From Streptomyces sp. SPB162 (GTDB lineage: Bacteria; Actinomycetota; Actinomycetes; Streptomycetales; Streptomycetaceae): a stretch of 64,000 nucleotides of DNA. The stretch is from the NCBI RefSeq assembly GCF_029504575.1, contig NZ_JAQFII010000001.1, positions 3,107,001 through 3,171,000 of the forward strand. Reading direction: 5' to 3'. The position numbers were made by a program, and so were the translations under genes. Of this stretch, positions 38,714-51,104 are shown one piece after another. Position 1 is the stretch's first letter; each line of letters begins with the position of its first letter. The notes under the pieces are model-generated. The model was not told where the DNA came from and searched no databases. It worked only from the letters and a program-made list of their open reading frames with translations.

Positions 38714-39679
38714 TCACCCGCGACCCGCTGGTGGTCCGGGCCGCTGAAGGCGGACGGCGGCACGTTGGTCTCCTTCACGAGGGAAGTGCGGCCGGCGCTT
38801 GGACTCGTAGTAGATGCGGCCGATGTACTCGCCCATCAGCCCCAGCATCATCATCTGCAGCCCGCCAAGCCCGACGATGGCGACGATCAGCGTCACGTAG
38901 CCGGGCGCGGTCACCCCGCCGACCACCGCGGCGACGGTGACCCAGGCGGCGTACAGCCCGGCCAGGCCGGCCAGCGCCAGGCCGAGGTGGATCCCCGCCC
39001 GCAGCGGGCGGTTGTTGAACGAGATCAGCCCGTCGATCCCGTAGTTGAGCAGCGCCCCGAACCGCCACTTGGTCTCCCCGGCGGCGCGGGCGGCGTTGCG
39101 GTAGTCGAAGGTGACGGTGTCGAAACCGATCCAGGAGAAGAGCCCCTTGGAGAAGCGGTTGTACTCCGGCATCGACAGCAGCGCGTCGACGGCCCGCCGG
39201 GAGAGCAGCCGGAAGTCGCCGACGCCGTCGGTCAGTTCGACGTCGACCCACTTGTTGACCATCCGGTAGTACAGCCGGCTCACGGTGCTGCGGACGAACC
39301 TGTCACCCTCGCGGGTGCGGCGCGCGATCACCTGGTCGTGGCCGCGGCTGAACAGCTCCAGCATCCGCACGATCAGCTCCGGCGGATGCTGCAGATCGGC
39401 GTCCATCAGCACGACTGCGTCGCCGGTGGCCTCGCGGAGCCCGGCGAGCATGCCGGCCTCCTTGCCGAAGTTCCGGCTGAACGAGACGTACCGGGTGCTG
39501 CCCGGGTGCCTCTCCGCCAGGGCCCGCAGGCGTTCGAGCGTGGCGTCCGAGCTGCCGTCGTCCACGTAGCAGAGCTCGTACTCGACGGGCAGGAGGTCGA
39601 GGGTCTCCCGGATCTTCGCGTCGAAAAGCTCTACACCGGATTCCTCGTTGTAACAGGGAACGACAACGGACAGGCGCAT
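38714..39679 (-). CDS. GtrB/DPM1-like polyprenyl-phosphate glycosyltransferase, C-terminal frame probably shifted
   Basis: Family 2 glycosyltransferase that transfers a sugar from a nucleotide donor to polyprenyl phosphate at the membrane. It shows LSVVVPCYNEESGVE, YVDDGSSDAT, VLMDADLQHPPEL (DxD-type metal site), GVGDFRLLSRRAVD and two C-terminal helices followed by MGEYIGRIYYESKRRPHF. As written it ends at 38714 in a basic, unusual tail. Removing one base in the GGG run at 38781-38783 gives the family ending HFLVKETNVPPS and a stop at 38662-38664 that overlaps the gtrA ATG. The gene should therefore probably be 38662-39679. Confidence 0.88.
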   Translation of the reverse strand: MRLSVVVPCYNEESGVELFDAKIRETLDLLPVEYELCYVDDGSSDATLERLRALAERHPGSTRYVSFSRNFGKEAGMLAGLREATGDAVVLMDADLQHPPELIVRMLELFSRGHDQVIARRTREGDRFVRSTVSRLYYRMVNKWVDVELTDGVGDFRLLSRRAVDALLSMPEYNRFSKGLFSWIGFDTVTFDYRNAARAAGETKWRFGALLNYGIDGLISFNNRPLRAGIHLGLALAGLAGLYAAWVTVAAVVGGVTAPGYVTLIVAIVGLGGLQMMMLGLMGEYIGRIYYESKRRPHFPREGDQRAAVRLQRPGPPAGRG

Positions 39680-39783
39680 GGGTTCACTTTCCGTGGGATA
39701 CACGGAGATGCTGCCTGCGGTACACGACCCCCGCGCGGCCGGCGCACGAGGGCCACATGACGGCGATCTGAACGCCACGTGAC

Positions 39784-39817
39784 GCACGGCACGGGCCCCG
39801 CGGGGCCCGTGCCGTGC
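39784..39817 (-). terminator. Terminator of mfd, 34-base perfect palindrome
   Basis: Arms at 39784-39799 and 39802-39817 are perfectly complementary. It lies just beyond the mfd stop at 39824. Confidence 0.8.
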
Positions 39818-39823
39818 GGCGGG

Positions 39824-43384
<3,561 letters not shown>

Positions 43385-43507
43385 GAAGGGGTTTCCGTCC
43401 CAGGGCTGGACAACGCGAACGACCCGACACGTCAAAACGGGCCGGGGTGCGTCCAGCGTACGACGACCCACTGACAACCGCCGCCCGTGCATCGAGGTGT
43501 GACAAAC

Positions 43508-43547
43508 GGCGGCCCCGGAACGCGGGGGGTTGCGTTCCGGGGCCGCC
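43508..43547 (-). terminator. Terminator of the second ABC operon
   Basis: GGCGGCCCCGGAACGC (43508-43523) is perfectly complementary to 43532-43547. It lies after the permease stop at 43580 and separates the ABC operon from mfd. Confidence 0.8.
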
Positions 43548-43579
43548 TCAGAGGCAGTGGGGAGACTGCCTAGCTAGTG

Positions 43580-46147
43580 CTAGTCGGTGGCGATGGCCTT
43601 GAGCACGTTCATCCGGCCCGCCCGGAAGGCGGGGACCAGCGCGGCCACGAGGCCGACGAAGGCCGATCCGATGAAGACGACGATGATCGTCCCCCACGGG
43701 ATCTCCAGGACTCCGAAGCCCACCGTGGCCATCAGTCGCTGGGCTGAGATGCCCCAGCCCATGCCCAGGCCGAGACCGACCAGGGCGCCGAAGAGGGCGA
43801 TGACCACGGACTCCAGGCGGACCATCCGCCGCAGCTGGCGCCGCGACATCCCGATCGCCCGCATCAGGCCGATCTCACGGGTCCGCTCGACCACCGACAG
43901 GGCCAGCGTGTTCACGACGCCGAGGATGGCGACGACGATCGCGAGGCCGAGCAGGCCGTAGATCATGTAGAGCAGCTGGTTGACCTGGCCCTTGATGAGC
44001 TCCTTGTAGTCCGACTGGTCGCGGACGGTCAGCTGCGGGTAGCCCTTGACGGCTTCCTTCAGGGAGGCCGCGGCCTCCTTCGCCTGGCCGTTGACGGCCT
44101 TGGCGAACATGATCTGGTTGGGCGGGAACTTGCCGGCCGGCAGGAACCGCTTCGCCGTGGCGATGTTCGTGTACATCGCGCCCTTGTCGAACGTGGTGTC
44201 GTCCGACGTGATCGCGGCGACCTTCAGCTTCCCGGTCTCGCCGCCGACGAAGGCGACAGTCAGCTCGCTGCCCAACGTGATGCCGTGGTCCTTGGCGAAG
44301 CCTTCGTTGACCGACATCGAGTTGTCGCCGTAGGCGTCGGACAGCTTGCCCTGGACGGCCTCGACGCGCAGGTCCTGCGCGTACGTGGGACTGGCGGCCG
44401 TCAGCTGCTTGGCGGACACCTTGCCGTCCGGGGTCGTCAGCTTGGCGTTGGTGCCCGTGTAGTCGGTCACGTGCTCCAGGTGACCGGCCGAGTGGATGGC
44501 CTTGGTCAGTGCGGGGCTGAGCGGCTGCTGGTTGTCGGTCTGCAGGATGAAGTCCGCGCCGACCGACTTGTCGAGCTGGTCGGTGGCCGAGGCCACCATG
44601 GACGTGCCGACCACCGACAGCCCGGCGACCAGCGCGAGGCCGATCATCAGCGCCGAGGCCGTGGCGCCGGTACGGCGCGGGTTGCGCAGCGCGTTGCGCT
44701 CCGCGAGGCGGCCGACCGGACCGAAGAACCGCAGCGAGACGGTGCTGAGGGCGCGGACGAGCACACTCGCAAGCAGCGGACCGACGATCACGAACCCGAT
44801 CAGCGTCAGGAGAACGCCGAAGCCGAGGAACGAGGAGCCCTGGGACGCCTTGTCCGCCTTGCCCGCCGCGACCAGGGCCGCGGCGCCGGCCAGGACCATC
44901 AGCGCACCGATGGTGGCGCGGACCTTGCCGGCCTTGCCGTCCGCCGGCGTCCCGGCGTCCCGCATGGCGGCCATCGGCGAGATCTTGCCGGCCCGCCAGG
45001 CGGGCAGCAGGGCGGCCAGCACGGTGACGATGACGCCGATCGACAGGCCGATGATCGGGGTCGCGACCTTGATGGTCAGCTCGGAGGTGTCGAGGTGCAT
45101 GCCGAGCTTGCCCATGAGCTTCATCAGCAGGACGGCGAGTCCGATGCCGCCTCCGATGCCGAGGACCGAGCCGAGCACACCGAGCAGCAGTGCCTCGAAG
45201 AGCACCGACTGGTTGATCTGCTTGCGGCTGGAGCCGATGGCCCGCATCAGGCCGATCTCGCGGGTCCGCTGGGCGACCAGCATCGAGAAGGTGTTGATGA
45301 TGAGGAAGACGCCGACGATCACCGAGACGAAGGCGAAACCGAGCATGATGTACTTCATCGGGTTCAGGAACGAACCGATGTCGTCCTTGGCCTCGGCGTT
45401 GGACTCGGCGGCCGTCTGGATCTTGTAGCCGGTGCCGACGGCGGCGGTGACGTCCTTCTTGAGCTGGTCGTCGCTGACGCCGCTCTTGGCCGTCAGGCCG
45501 AATTCGGTGTACGCGTCCGTGGCGCCGAGCAGCTTGGTCTGCGCGGTCGGGGTGTCGAGATAGACGATCGCCGCACCGGGGTTGGTGGTCTTGAAGGTCA
45601 CGATGCCGACGATCCGGGTGCTGAAGTCGCCCGGGGTGGCGATGATCCGGAGCGAGTCGCCGATCTTCAGGCTCTTCTTGTCGGCGGTGTCGGCATCGAG
45701 CAACGCTTCGCTGGGGCCGCGCGGCAGGTGGCCGGAGGTGAGCTCCACCGACTTCTTGCTGTCGCGCTCGTCCCAGTTGATGGCGATGGTGGGCGCACCG
45801 GTCTTGGAGCCGACGCTCTCGTTCTTGCTGTTGACGACGGTGATCTTGTCGCTGACCACCTGGGCCTCGACCTGCTGCACCCCGGGCGTCCGCTGCAGCT
45901 TCGCCAGCATCGAGGCCGGCACGGTCTCCGGCTTGCCCGTCTCCTGCGCGTCGTCGACCTTCTTCGCGCTGACCGACACGTCCGACGCAGTGGAGGCGAA
46001 GAGCTTGTCGAAGGTCGCGGTCATCGTGTCGGTGAAGACGAGCGTGCCGCAGACGAACGCCACCGACAGGAGCACGGCGACGGCGCTGAGCACCATGCGG
46101 CCCTTGTGCGCGACGAAGTTGCGCATCGATGTCTTGAAGACGGTCAC
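43580..46147 (-). CDS. ABC transporter permease with two FtsX domains (second copy)
   Basis: 855-residue membrane protein, clearly paralogous to the permease at 17495-20074. Each begins with a short TALRNVLAHKAR/TSMRNFVAHKGR amphipathic helix and a transmembrane helix. It has an extracellular domain, an FtsX domain with MLVAQRTREIGLMRAIGSSR, central helices, a second extracellular part and a C-terminal FtsX domain (VVERTREIGLMRAIGMSRR). The GTG start at 46147 overlaps the ATPase stop (GTGA), so the subunits are translationally coupled. The substrate is unknown; lipid or lipoprotein export is plausible. Confidence 0.93.
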   Translation of the reverse strand: MTVFKTSMRNFVAHKGRMVLSAVAVLLSVAFVCGTLVFTDTMTATFDKLFASTASDVSVSAKKVDDAQETGKPETVPASMLAKLQRTPGVQQVEAQVVSDKITVVNSKNESVGSKTGAPTIAINWDERDSKKSVELTSGHLPRGPSEALLDADTADKKSLKIGDSLRIIATPGDFSTRIVGIVTFKTTNPGAAIVYLDTPTAQTKLLGATDAYTEFGLTAKSGVSDDQLKKDVTAAVGTGYKIQTAAESNAEAKDDIGSFLNPMKYIMLGFAFVSVIVGVFLIINTFSMLVAQRTREIGLMRAIGSSRKQINQSVLFEALLLGVLGSVLGIGGGIGLAVLLMKLMGKLGMHLDTSELTIKVATPIIGLSIGVIVTVLAALLPAWRAGKISPMAAMRDAGTPADGKAGKVRATIGALMVLAGAAALVAAGKADKASQGSSFLGFGVLLTLIGFVIVGPLLASVLVRALSTVSLRFFGPVGRLAERNALRNPRRTGATASALMIGLALVAGLSVVGTSMVASATDQLDKSVGADFILQTDNQQPLSPALTKAIHSAGHLEHVTDYTGTNAKLTTPDGKVSAKQLTAASPTYAQDLRVEAVQGKLSDAYGDNSMSVNEGFAKDHGITLGSELTVAFVGGETGKLKVAAITSDDTTFDKGAMYTNIATAKRFLPAGKFPPNQIMFAKAVNGQAKEAAASLKEAVKGYPQLTVRDQSDYKELIKGQVNQLLYMIYGLLGLAIVVAILGVVNTLALSVVERTREIGLMRAIGMSRRQLRRMVRLESVVIALFGALVGLGLGMGWGISAQRLMATVGFGVLEIPWGTIIVVFIGSAFVGLVAALVPAFRAGRMNVLKAIATD

Positions 46148-46935
46148 GACACCCTCCCACGGGCGTCGAAGGACTTCATGCGCTCGAGAACGGAGTCGGC
46201 CGTCGGGTTCGCCATGTCGTCGACGATGCGGCCGTCGGCCAGGTAGATGACGCGGTCCGCGTACGAGGCGGCGACCGGGTCGTGGGTCACGATGACGATC
46301 GTCTGGCCGAGCTCGTCGACCGAGCGGCGCAGGAAGCCCAGCACCTCGGCGCCGGCGCGCGAGTCCAGGTTTCCGGTCGGTTCGTCACCGAAGATGATCT
46401 CGGGGCGGGCGGCGAGGGCGCGGGCGACCGCGACACGCTGCTGCTGGCCACCCGAGAGCTGGTTCGGTCGGTGCTTGAGGCGGCCGGCCAGGCCGACGGT
46501 CTCGATGACGCGGTTCAGCCACTCGCGGTCGGGCTTGCGGCCCGCGATGTCCATCGGCAGCGTGATGTTCTCGACCGCGTTGAGCGTCGGGAGCAGGTTG
46601 AACGCCTGGAATATGAAGCCGATCTGGTCCCGGCGGAGCTGGGTGAGCTTCTTGTCCTTCAGCTTGGTGATCTCGGTGTCACCGACCCAGATCTGTCCGC
46701 TGGTGACGGTGTCGAGACCGGCCAGGCAGTGCATCAGGGTGGACTTGCCCGAACCGGACGGGCCCATGATCGCAGTGAAACCGCTGCGGGCGATGTCGAC
46801 GTCCACGGCGTCCAGCGCGACCACCCGAGTCTCCTCGGTGGTCCCGTAGGACTTGGTGACCTGCCGTGCACGGGCGGCAACAGCCGAACGCTCTCCGCTG
46901 CCCCCGGACTTGGGAATCGTTACAGCCGTTGTCAC
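46144..46935 (-). CDS. ABC transporter ATP-binding protein (second copy)
   Basis: 263-residue ATPase with Walker A GPSGSGKST, IGFIFQAFNLLPTLN, signature LSGGQQQRVAVARAL, Walker B EIIFGDEPTGNLDS and VIVTHDPVAASYADR. It is closely similar to the ATPase at 16489-17298 over its whole length, down to LPMDIAGRK and SRAGAEVLGFLR, which indicates duplication of the whole operon. GTG 46935 has CAGGAGA upstream. It is the first gene of a two-gene operon. Confidence 0.93.
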   Translation of the reverse strand: MTTAVTIPKSGGSGERSAVAARARQVTKSYGTTEETRVVALDAVDVDIARSGFTAIMGPSGSGKSTLMHCLAGLDTVTSGQIWVGDTEITKLKDKKLTQLRRDQIGFIFQAFNLLPTLNAVENITLPMDIAGRKPDREWLNRVIETVGLAGRLKHRPNQLSGGQQQRVAVARALAARPEIIFGDEPTGNLDSRAGAEVLGFLRRSVDELGQTIVIVTHDPVAASYADRVIYLADGRIVDDMANPTADSVLERMKSFDARGRVS

Positions 46936-47343
46936 TGCTATCTCCTGAAATCTCGTGGATTCACCGGGACGCCCCGGAACCTTGTGGCCCCTGTCCCGCG
47001 TTATCAGAATGCTGGTCGGCCTGGGGTCGTGGCGATGGGGCAGGTCTCCGTCTTGCCGGTGGGGTTAGCCCCACCACGTCCCACTGACGACCCTATGGAG
47101 CGCCCGGCTCCCGAACGTCCTCCGCCAGTACGAACATCGAGTAGGCGGAAGTGCGTACTTTCCCCTAAGGGTCGCTGACATCAAACCCCTCGCGGCCTCG
47201 GGGTCGATGCCGCGCCGAATCGTCACGCGAGGGGCGAGAACCCTGTCCTACCTGCGGAAACGCCACCGCCTGCGGGCGCCGCTGCGCCGGTTGGGCAAGC
47301 AATGGTGCGGTGTACACGCACCGCCGCGGAGCGGGCCCGTCCG
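46936..47343. other. 408-base intergenic region upstream of the second ABC operon
   Basis: It should contain the promoter of the minus-strand ABC operon and the 3' end of the coiled-coil gene transcript. A small hairpin, GGTGGGG-TTAG-CCCCACC, lies near 47060-47077. I see no open frame with convincing codon bias and no RNA gene. Confidence 0.5.
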
Positions 47344-48267
47344 CTACTCCGGGGCCTGGCCCGGTTCCGGGACGGAGGGGTCGTCGTCGGGCAGCGGGCG
47401 GCCGGTGAGGGCCGCGAGGCTGCTGCGGACGTGCGCGAGGTGGGCGCGGATCTCCTCGCGGCGCTCCTCGTGCTCGCGCAGTTCCCGCTCGCTCTCGCGC
47501 CGGATGCGCTCGTCCCGCATCCTGGCGTCCGCGAGCAGGGCGGCCGCCCGGGCCTCGGCGTCCTCCTGCTCGTGCCGCGCGAACTCCTCGGCCTCCGCGC
47601 GCGCCGTCCGTGCCTCCTCCAGGCGGCGTTCCGCGTAGCCGGTGAGCTCGCCGATCCGGCTGTCGACGCCGGCCTCGCGCTCGGCCATCTCGTGCTCGAA
47701 GGCGTCCATCCGCTCGCGCCGGCCCTTGTCGGCCTCGGCGAGGGTGCGCGCGGTGTCCTGCCGCGCCCCCTCCAGCGCCTGCTCGGCTTCCCCGCGCACC
47801 AGGCCGGCCGCGGCCTGCGCCTCCGCGAGGGCCTCGCCGGCGCGGCCGCGTGCCTCGTCGAGCACCCGGTTGGCCTGGTCCTCCGCCACGGCGCGCCGCT
47901 CGGCGGCGGCCGCCCTGGCCTCGTCCTGCAAGGCTCGCCGGGCGGTCTCCGCGGCGTCGCGGGCGTACTGGATCTCGTTCTCGGCGCGCTCCCTAACCGC
48001 CGCGGCCTCTTCCTGGACGAGGCGCAGCAGCTCCCGCGCGCCCTCGCCGAGCGTCTCGTAACTCGCCGGGCCCAGCGCCTCGACGTGTTCCCGCAGCGCC
48101 CGGACCTCGGTGTCCATCTCGTTCGCGAGGACGGTGAGCCGGGCGGCCCGCTCCCAGGCCGCGTCGCGGTCCTCGGAGAGTTCCTCGAGGAAGCGTTCGA
48201 CCTGTTCCACCCGGTAACCGCGCCCGCGGACGGTGTCGAAGCCGTGAGGTGTTGCCGTGCTGCTCAT
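47344..48267 (-). CDS. Coiled-coil protein with DivIVA-like N-terminus
   Basis: 307-residue, almost wholly helical protein from ATG 48267. The first 40 residues (HGFDTVRGRGYRVEQVERFL) resemble the N-terminal motif of DivIVA/FilP/Scy-type cytoskeletal proteins. The rest is heptad-rich, Ala/Glu/Arg-dominated coiled coil (about 60-285), with a short acidic/proline tail. Such proteins are often annotated as cellulose-binding in streptomycetes, which has little support. A cytoskeletal or polarity role is inferred from structure only. Confidence 0.8.
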   Translation of the reverse strand: MSSTATPHGFDTVRGRGYRVEQVERFLEELSEDRDAAWERAARLTVLANEMDTEVRALREHVEALGPASYETLGEGARELLRLVQEEAAAVRERAENEIQYARDAAETARRALQDEARAAAAERRAVAEDQANRVLDEARGRAGEALAEAQAAAGLVRGEAEQALEGARQDTARTLAEADKGRRERMDAFEHEMAEREAGVDSRIGELTGYAERRLEEARTARAEAEEFARHEQEDAEARAAALLADARMRDERIRRESERELREHEERREEIRAHLAHVRSSLAALTGRPLPDDDPSVPEPGQAPE

Positions 48268-48390
48268 GCGCTGCCCCTCGCCGTCCTTCCGAACCGTGCC
48301 CTGCACTTCATTTTCATCGTTATGTCCGAATTGTGTATGCCGCGACACTCCGACATACCCCTACCCAACCCATCGCCGGTACATAGCGCG

Positions 48391-48425
48391 GCGGCCCGGG
48401 TCCGGAAGAACCGGACCCGGGCCGC
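48391..48425 (-). terminator. Terminator of the SUKH-4/deaminase gene
   Basis: GCGGCCCGGGTCCGG (48391-48405) is perfectly complementary to 48411-48425 with an AAGAA loop, 28 bases beyond the stop at 48453. Confidence 0.8.
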
Positions 48426-48452
48426 CCGGGAATCAGGACACTGCGGGGAACG

Positions 48453-51104
48453 TCAGAGGAGGCCGTCCCACATCTGCTCGATCAGCACGGCCCACCAGTT
48501 GTCGGGCGAGGCGATGGCGGCCGGGTCCTGCGCCGCCAGCTGCGCCTGGAAGTCGACCGTCCAACGGCCGGCCTGGTCGGGGGTGAGGCCGATCCGCAGC
48601 CGCCACATCCGCCCGAGCAGGGCGAGGCAGCGGGCGAACTCCGGCAGGCTGGAGTTGACGAACTGCGGCGGCACCGGCTGCCCGCCGGGACCGCCCTCGA
48701 GCGGCACGGCGACGATGTGCGCGGTCCCGTACTGCACGCACAGCTGGCGCCCGAAGTCGTTGCCCATGACCAGGTACGAGCCCGCGTCCGAAGCCGGCTG
48801 CACCCCGCGCTCCTGCGCCAGCTCGGCGAGGGTGGGCACCGGGCGGCCCGGCTGGGCCTGCGCCCAGAAGAAGGGGCCGAAGTCGACCGGCAGCCCGGCC
48901 CACATCAGGGTCTGGGCGACGATGTCCGGCACACCCTGGCGGGAGACCGCGCGCTGGTCGAACCGGAACAGGCCCTGCGGCCCGAACGCCTGCGCCAGCT
49001 CGTGCCCGATCCCCTCGAGCGGGATCGGCGGTACCCGCTGGACCTGGTTCGGGTCCGGCATCGGCACCCGCTGCGGCTGCGGGCGCGCCGGCGCCGCCGC
49101 GACCTGGTGCAGCTCGCCCTGGTGCGTCAGCAGGTGCTGGACGCCCTGCTGGCGCGAGGCGTGCTCCCGGCCGTACGGGGCCGTGTGGCTGATCCGCACC
49201 TGCGGCCAGGTCTCGCGGATCATCCGGGCGCAGTAGCCGCCCGGCAGATCGCACGCCTCCAGCTCCGTGTGCAGCTCCAGCACCTGCTGCGGCGGCACGT
49301 TGAGCGCCCGCAGCTCGTGCAGGATCTGCCACTCCGGGTGCGGGGTGCCCGGCGCCGAGCGGCGGATGAGCTGCTGCTGCGAACCGTCGTGCGCGCGGTA
49401 GCTCAGCACGGCCATGTAGCCGGGGCCGACCGTCGGCACGCCGGCCGGCGGCTGCGGGTATCCGTAGCCGCCGGGCGGCGGCGCCATGCCTCCGGGCGGG
49501 GGCGGCGGCAGGCCGGGACCACCGGGGCCACCGGGGTTCGGGCCGGCCAGCATCGTCGCGGCGTAGTGGGCACCGCCGCCGGGCCCGCCGGGTCCCGGCG
49601 GGGGCGGCGGCGTGCCCCGACCGCCGCCGATCGATCCGGGCGGGGGCGGCGGACCACCAGGACCCGAACCGCCGATCGGCCCGGGAGGCGGCGGCGGACC
49701 ACCAGGGCCACCAGGACCGCCGACACCGGGGCCGGCCAGCATCGTCGCCGCGTAGTTCACGCCGCCCGGGGAACCGGCGGCCGGAGGCGCGGGAGGCGCG
49801 CCGCGACCGCCGCCCACCCCTCCGGGCGGGGGCGGCGGACCACCAGGACCCGGGCCACCGATCGGCCCGGGAGGCGGCGGCGGACCACCAGGACCACCAG
49901 GACCACCGGGGCCACCAGGACCACCGACGCCAGGTCCCGCCAGCATCGTCGCCGCGTAGTTCACGCCGCCGGACGACGGCGGGTTGCCGGGAGCGCCCGG
50001 GGCGCCGGGCGCCGCGGGAGTGGCCGGGCCCGGGTCGTTGGGGTTGCGCGCGGGCACGAGCTGCGTCGGGAGGTATCCCCCGCCGTCCGGAGCACCGGGA
50101 GCACCCGGCCCGCTGGGGGCGTGGGGCGGAGGCGGGGCGTCCGGGCTGCGCCGTACGGGGCCCGCGGACGGCACGCTGCCGCGCGTCGCCTTCGCGGTCT
50201 CGGCGTCGGCGATGTCCGCGGCGCCGCGGCCGGGAGCGCCGGGACCACCAGGGGCGCCCGGAGTCGCGAGACCCGCGGGCGGCGGCAGCGCCACCCCCGG
50301 TCCTGACGGCGGCGGCAGGGCCACGCCGGGACCTGACGGCGGCGGCAGGCCGGGGCCGCCGTAACCGGGGCCCGGGGGCCGGCCGGGACCGCCGGGACCC
50401 GAAGCGGGGGGCCCGATCGGGAAGCCGGCGCCGTCCGGCGGGGCGATCATCGTCGCGGGCAGCGAGCTGCCCTGCGGCATCAGTTCGGTCTTGGCCTCGG
50501 CACCGGCCGACGGCGGCGGGGTGTACGCCTCGTCGGAGTCGGAAATCGGCGGGGCGAAGACCGTGGCGGGGATGGGGACGGACACGGAGTCGTCCGGCGC
50601 GCTGGTGGTACGACCCGACCAGGCCTCGGAGGAGACCTCGGCCGACGCCTGGGAGGGCACCGGTATCGGCGCGGGGGCCGGCGTGTCCGAGCCGGCCGGG
50701 GCCGCGCCGGGGCGGCGGTCCGGGATGCCCATCTTGTCCGCCGCGTCCTGCAGCCACTGCGGCGGGCTGATCAGGAAGGACGTCGCCTCCAGGTCGAGCC
50801 GCTGGGGCGGGGGCGGCGGGGTGTCGTTCGGCACCGCGCCGTACTCCTCCTCGTAGCGGCGGATGACCTCGCCGACCGGCAGACCCGGCCACAAGGTGGC
50901 CTCTCCGCTGTCCCGCGCGATGACCAGCCGCACCTGTCCGTCGTCGCTCGACGGACCGTCCTCGCGGGGCTCGGACCAGGCGACGAAGCCCAGGTCGAAC
51001 TCCCGCACCCGCACCTCGCGGGCCTGGTACGCCGGGACGTCACCGTTGATCCACCGCTCGGCGCGCTCCTGCGCCTGCGCGAAAGTGACCATTCCCTGCT
51101 TCAC
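48453..51104 (-). CDS. Multidomain protein: YrhB-like N-terminus, Pro/Gly linker, deaminase-fold domain and SUKH-4 immunity domain
   Basis: 883 residues with no signal peptide. Residues 5-90 (FAQAQERAERWING, LVIARDSGEATLWP) resemble the YrhB/Imm35-type domain. Residues 95-560 are Pro/Gly-rich, with seven Thr motifs at T181, T206, T218, T347, T386, T454 and T518. Residues 563-665 look like a zinc-dependent deaminase fold of the XOO_2897 type: HPEWQIL (HxE at 589-591) and EACDLPGGYC (Cys 618 and 625, C-x6-C instead of PCxxC). Residues 690-883 resemble SUKH-4. GTG 51104 overlaps the stop of the preceding gene. Domain names are from memory and need profile searches. Confidence 0.75.
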   Translation of the reverse strand: MKQGMVTFAQAQERAERWINGDVPAYQAREVRVREFDLGFVAWSEPREDGPSSDDGQVRLVIARDSGEATLWPGLPVGEVIRRYEEEYGAVPNDTPPPPPQRLDLEATSFLISPPQWLQDAADKMGIPDRRPGAAPAGSDTPAPAPIPVPSQASAEVSSEAWSGRTTSAPDDSVSVPIPATVFAPPISDSDEAYTPPPSAGAEAKTELMPQGSSLPATMIAPPDGAGFPIGPPASGPGGPGRPPGPGYGGPGLPPPSGPGVALPPPSGPGVALPPPAGLATPGAPGGPGAPGRGAADIADAETAKATRGSVPSAGPVRRSPDAPPPPHAPSGPGAPGAPDGGGYLPTQLVPARNPNDPGPATPAAPGAPGAPGNPPSSGGVNYAATMLAGPGVGGPGGPGGPGGPGGPPPPPGPIGGPGPGGPPPPPGGVGGGRGAPPAPPAAGSPGGVNYAATMLAGPGVGGPGGPGGPPPPPGPIGGSGPGGPPPPPGSIGGGRGTPPPPPGPGGPGGGAHYAATMLAGPNPGGPGGPGLPPPPPGGMAPPPGGYGYPQPPAGVPTVGPGYMAVLSYRAHDGSQQQLIRRSAPGTPHPEWQILHELRALNVPPQQVLELHTELEACDLPGGYCARMIRETWPQVRISHTAPYGREHASRQQGVQHLLTHQGELHQVAAAPARPQPQRVPMPDPNQVQRVPPIPLEGIGHELAQAFGPQGLFRFDQRAVSRQGVPDIVAQTLMWAGLPVDFGPFFWAQAQPGRPVPTLAELAQERGVQPASDAGSYLVMGNDFGRQLCVQYGTAHIVAVPLEGGPGGQPVPPQFVNSSLPEFARCLALLGRMWRLRIGLTPDQAGRWTVDFQAQLAAQDPAAIASPDNWWAVLIEQMWDGLL

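Noticed and set aside
48850..50400. The repeated Gly/Pro codon runs as a CRISPR or minisatellite array
   Set aside because: The repeats are in frame and vary in length and sequence, as coding repeats of a disordered linker do. There are no constant repeats with unique spacers.
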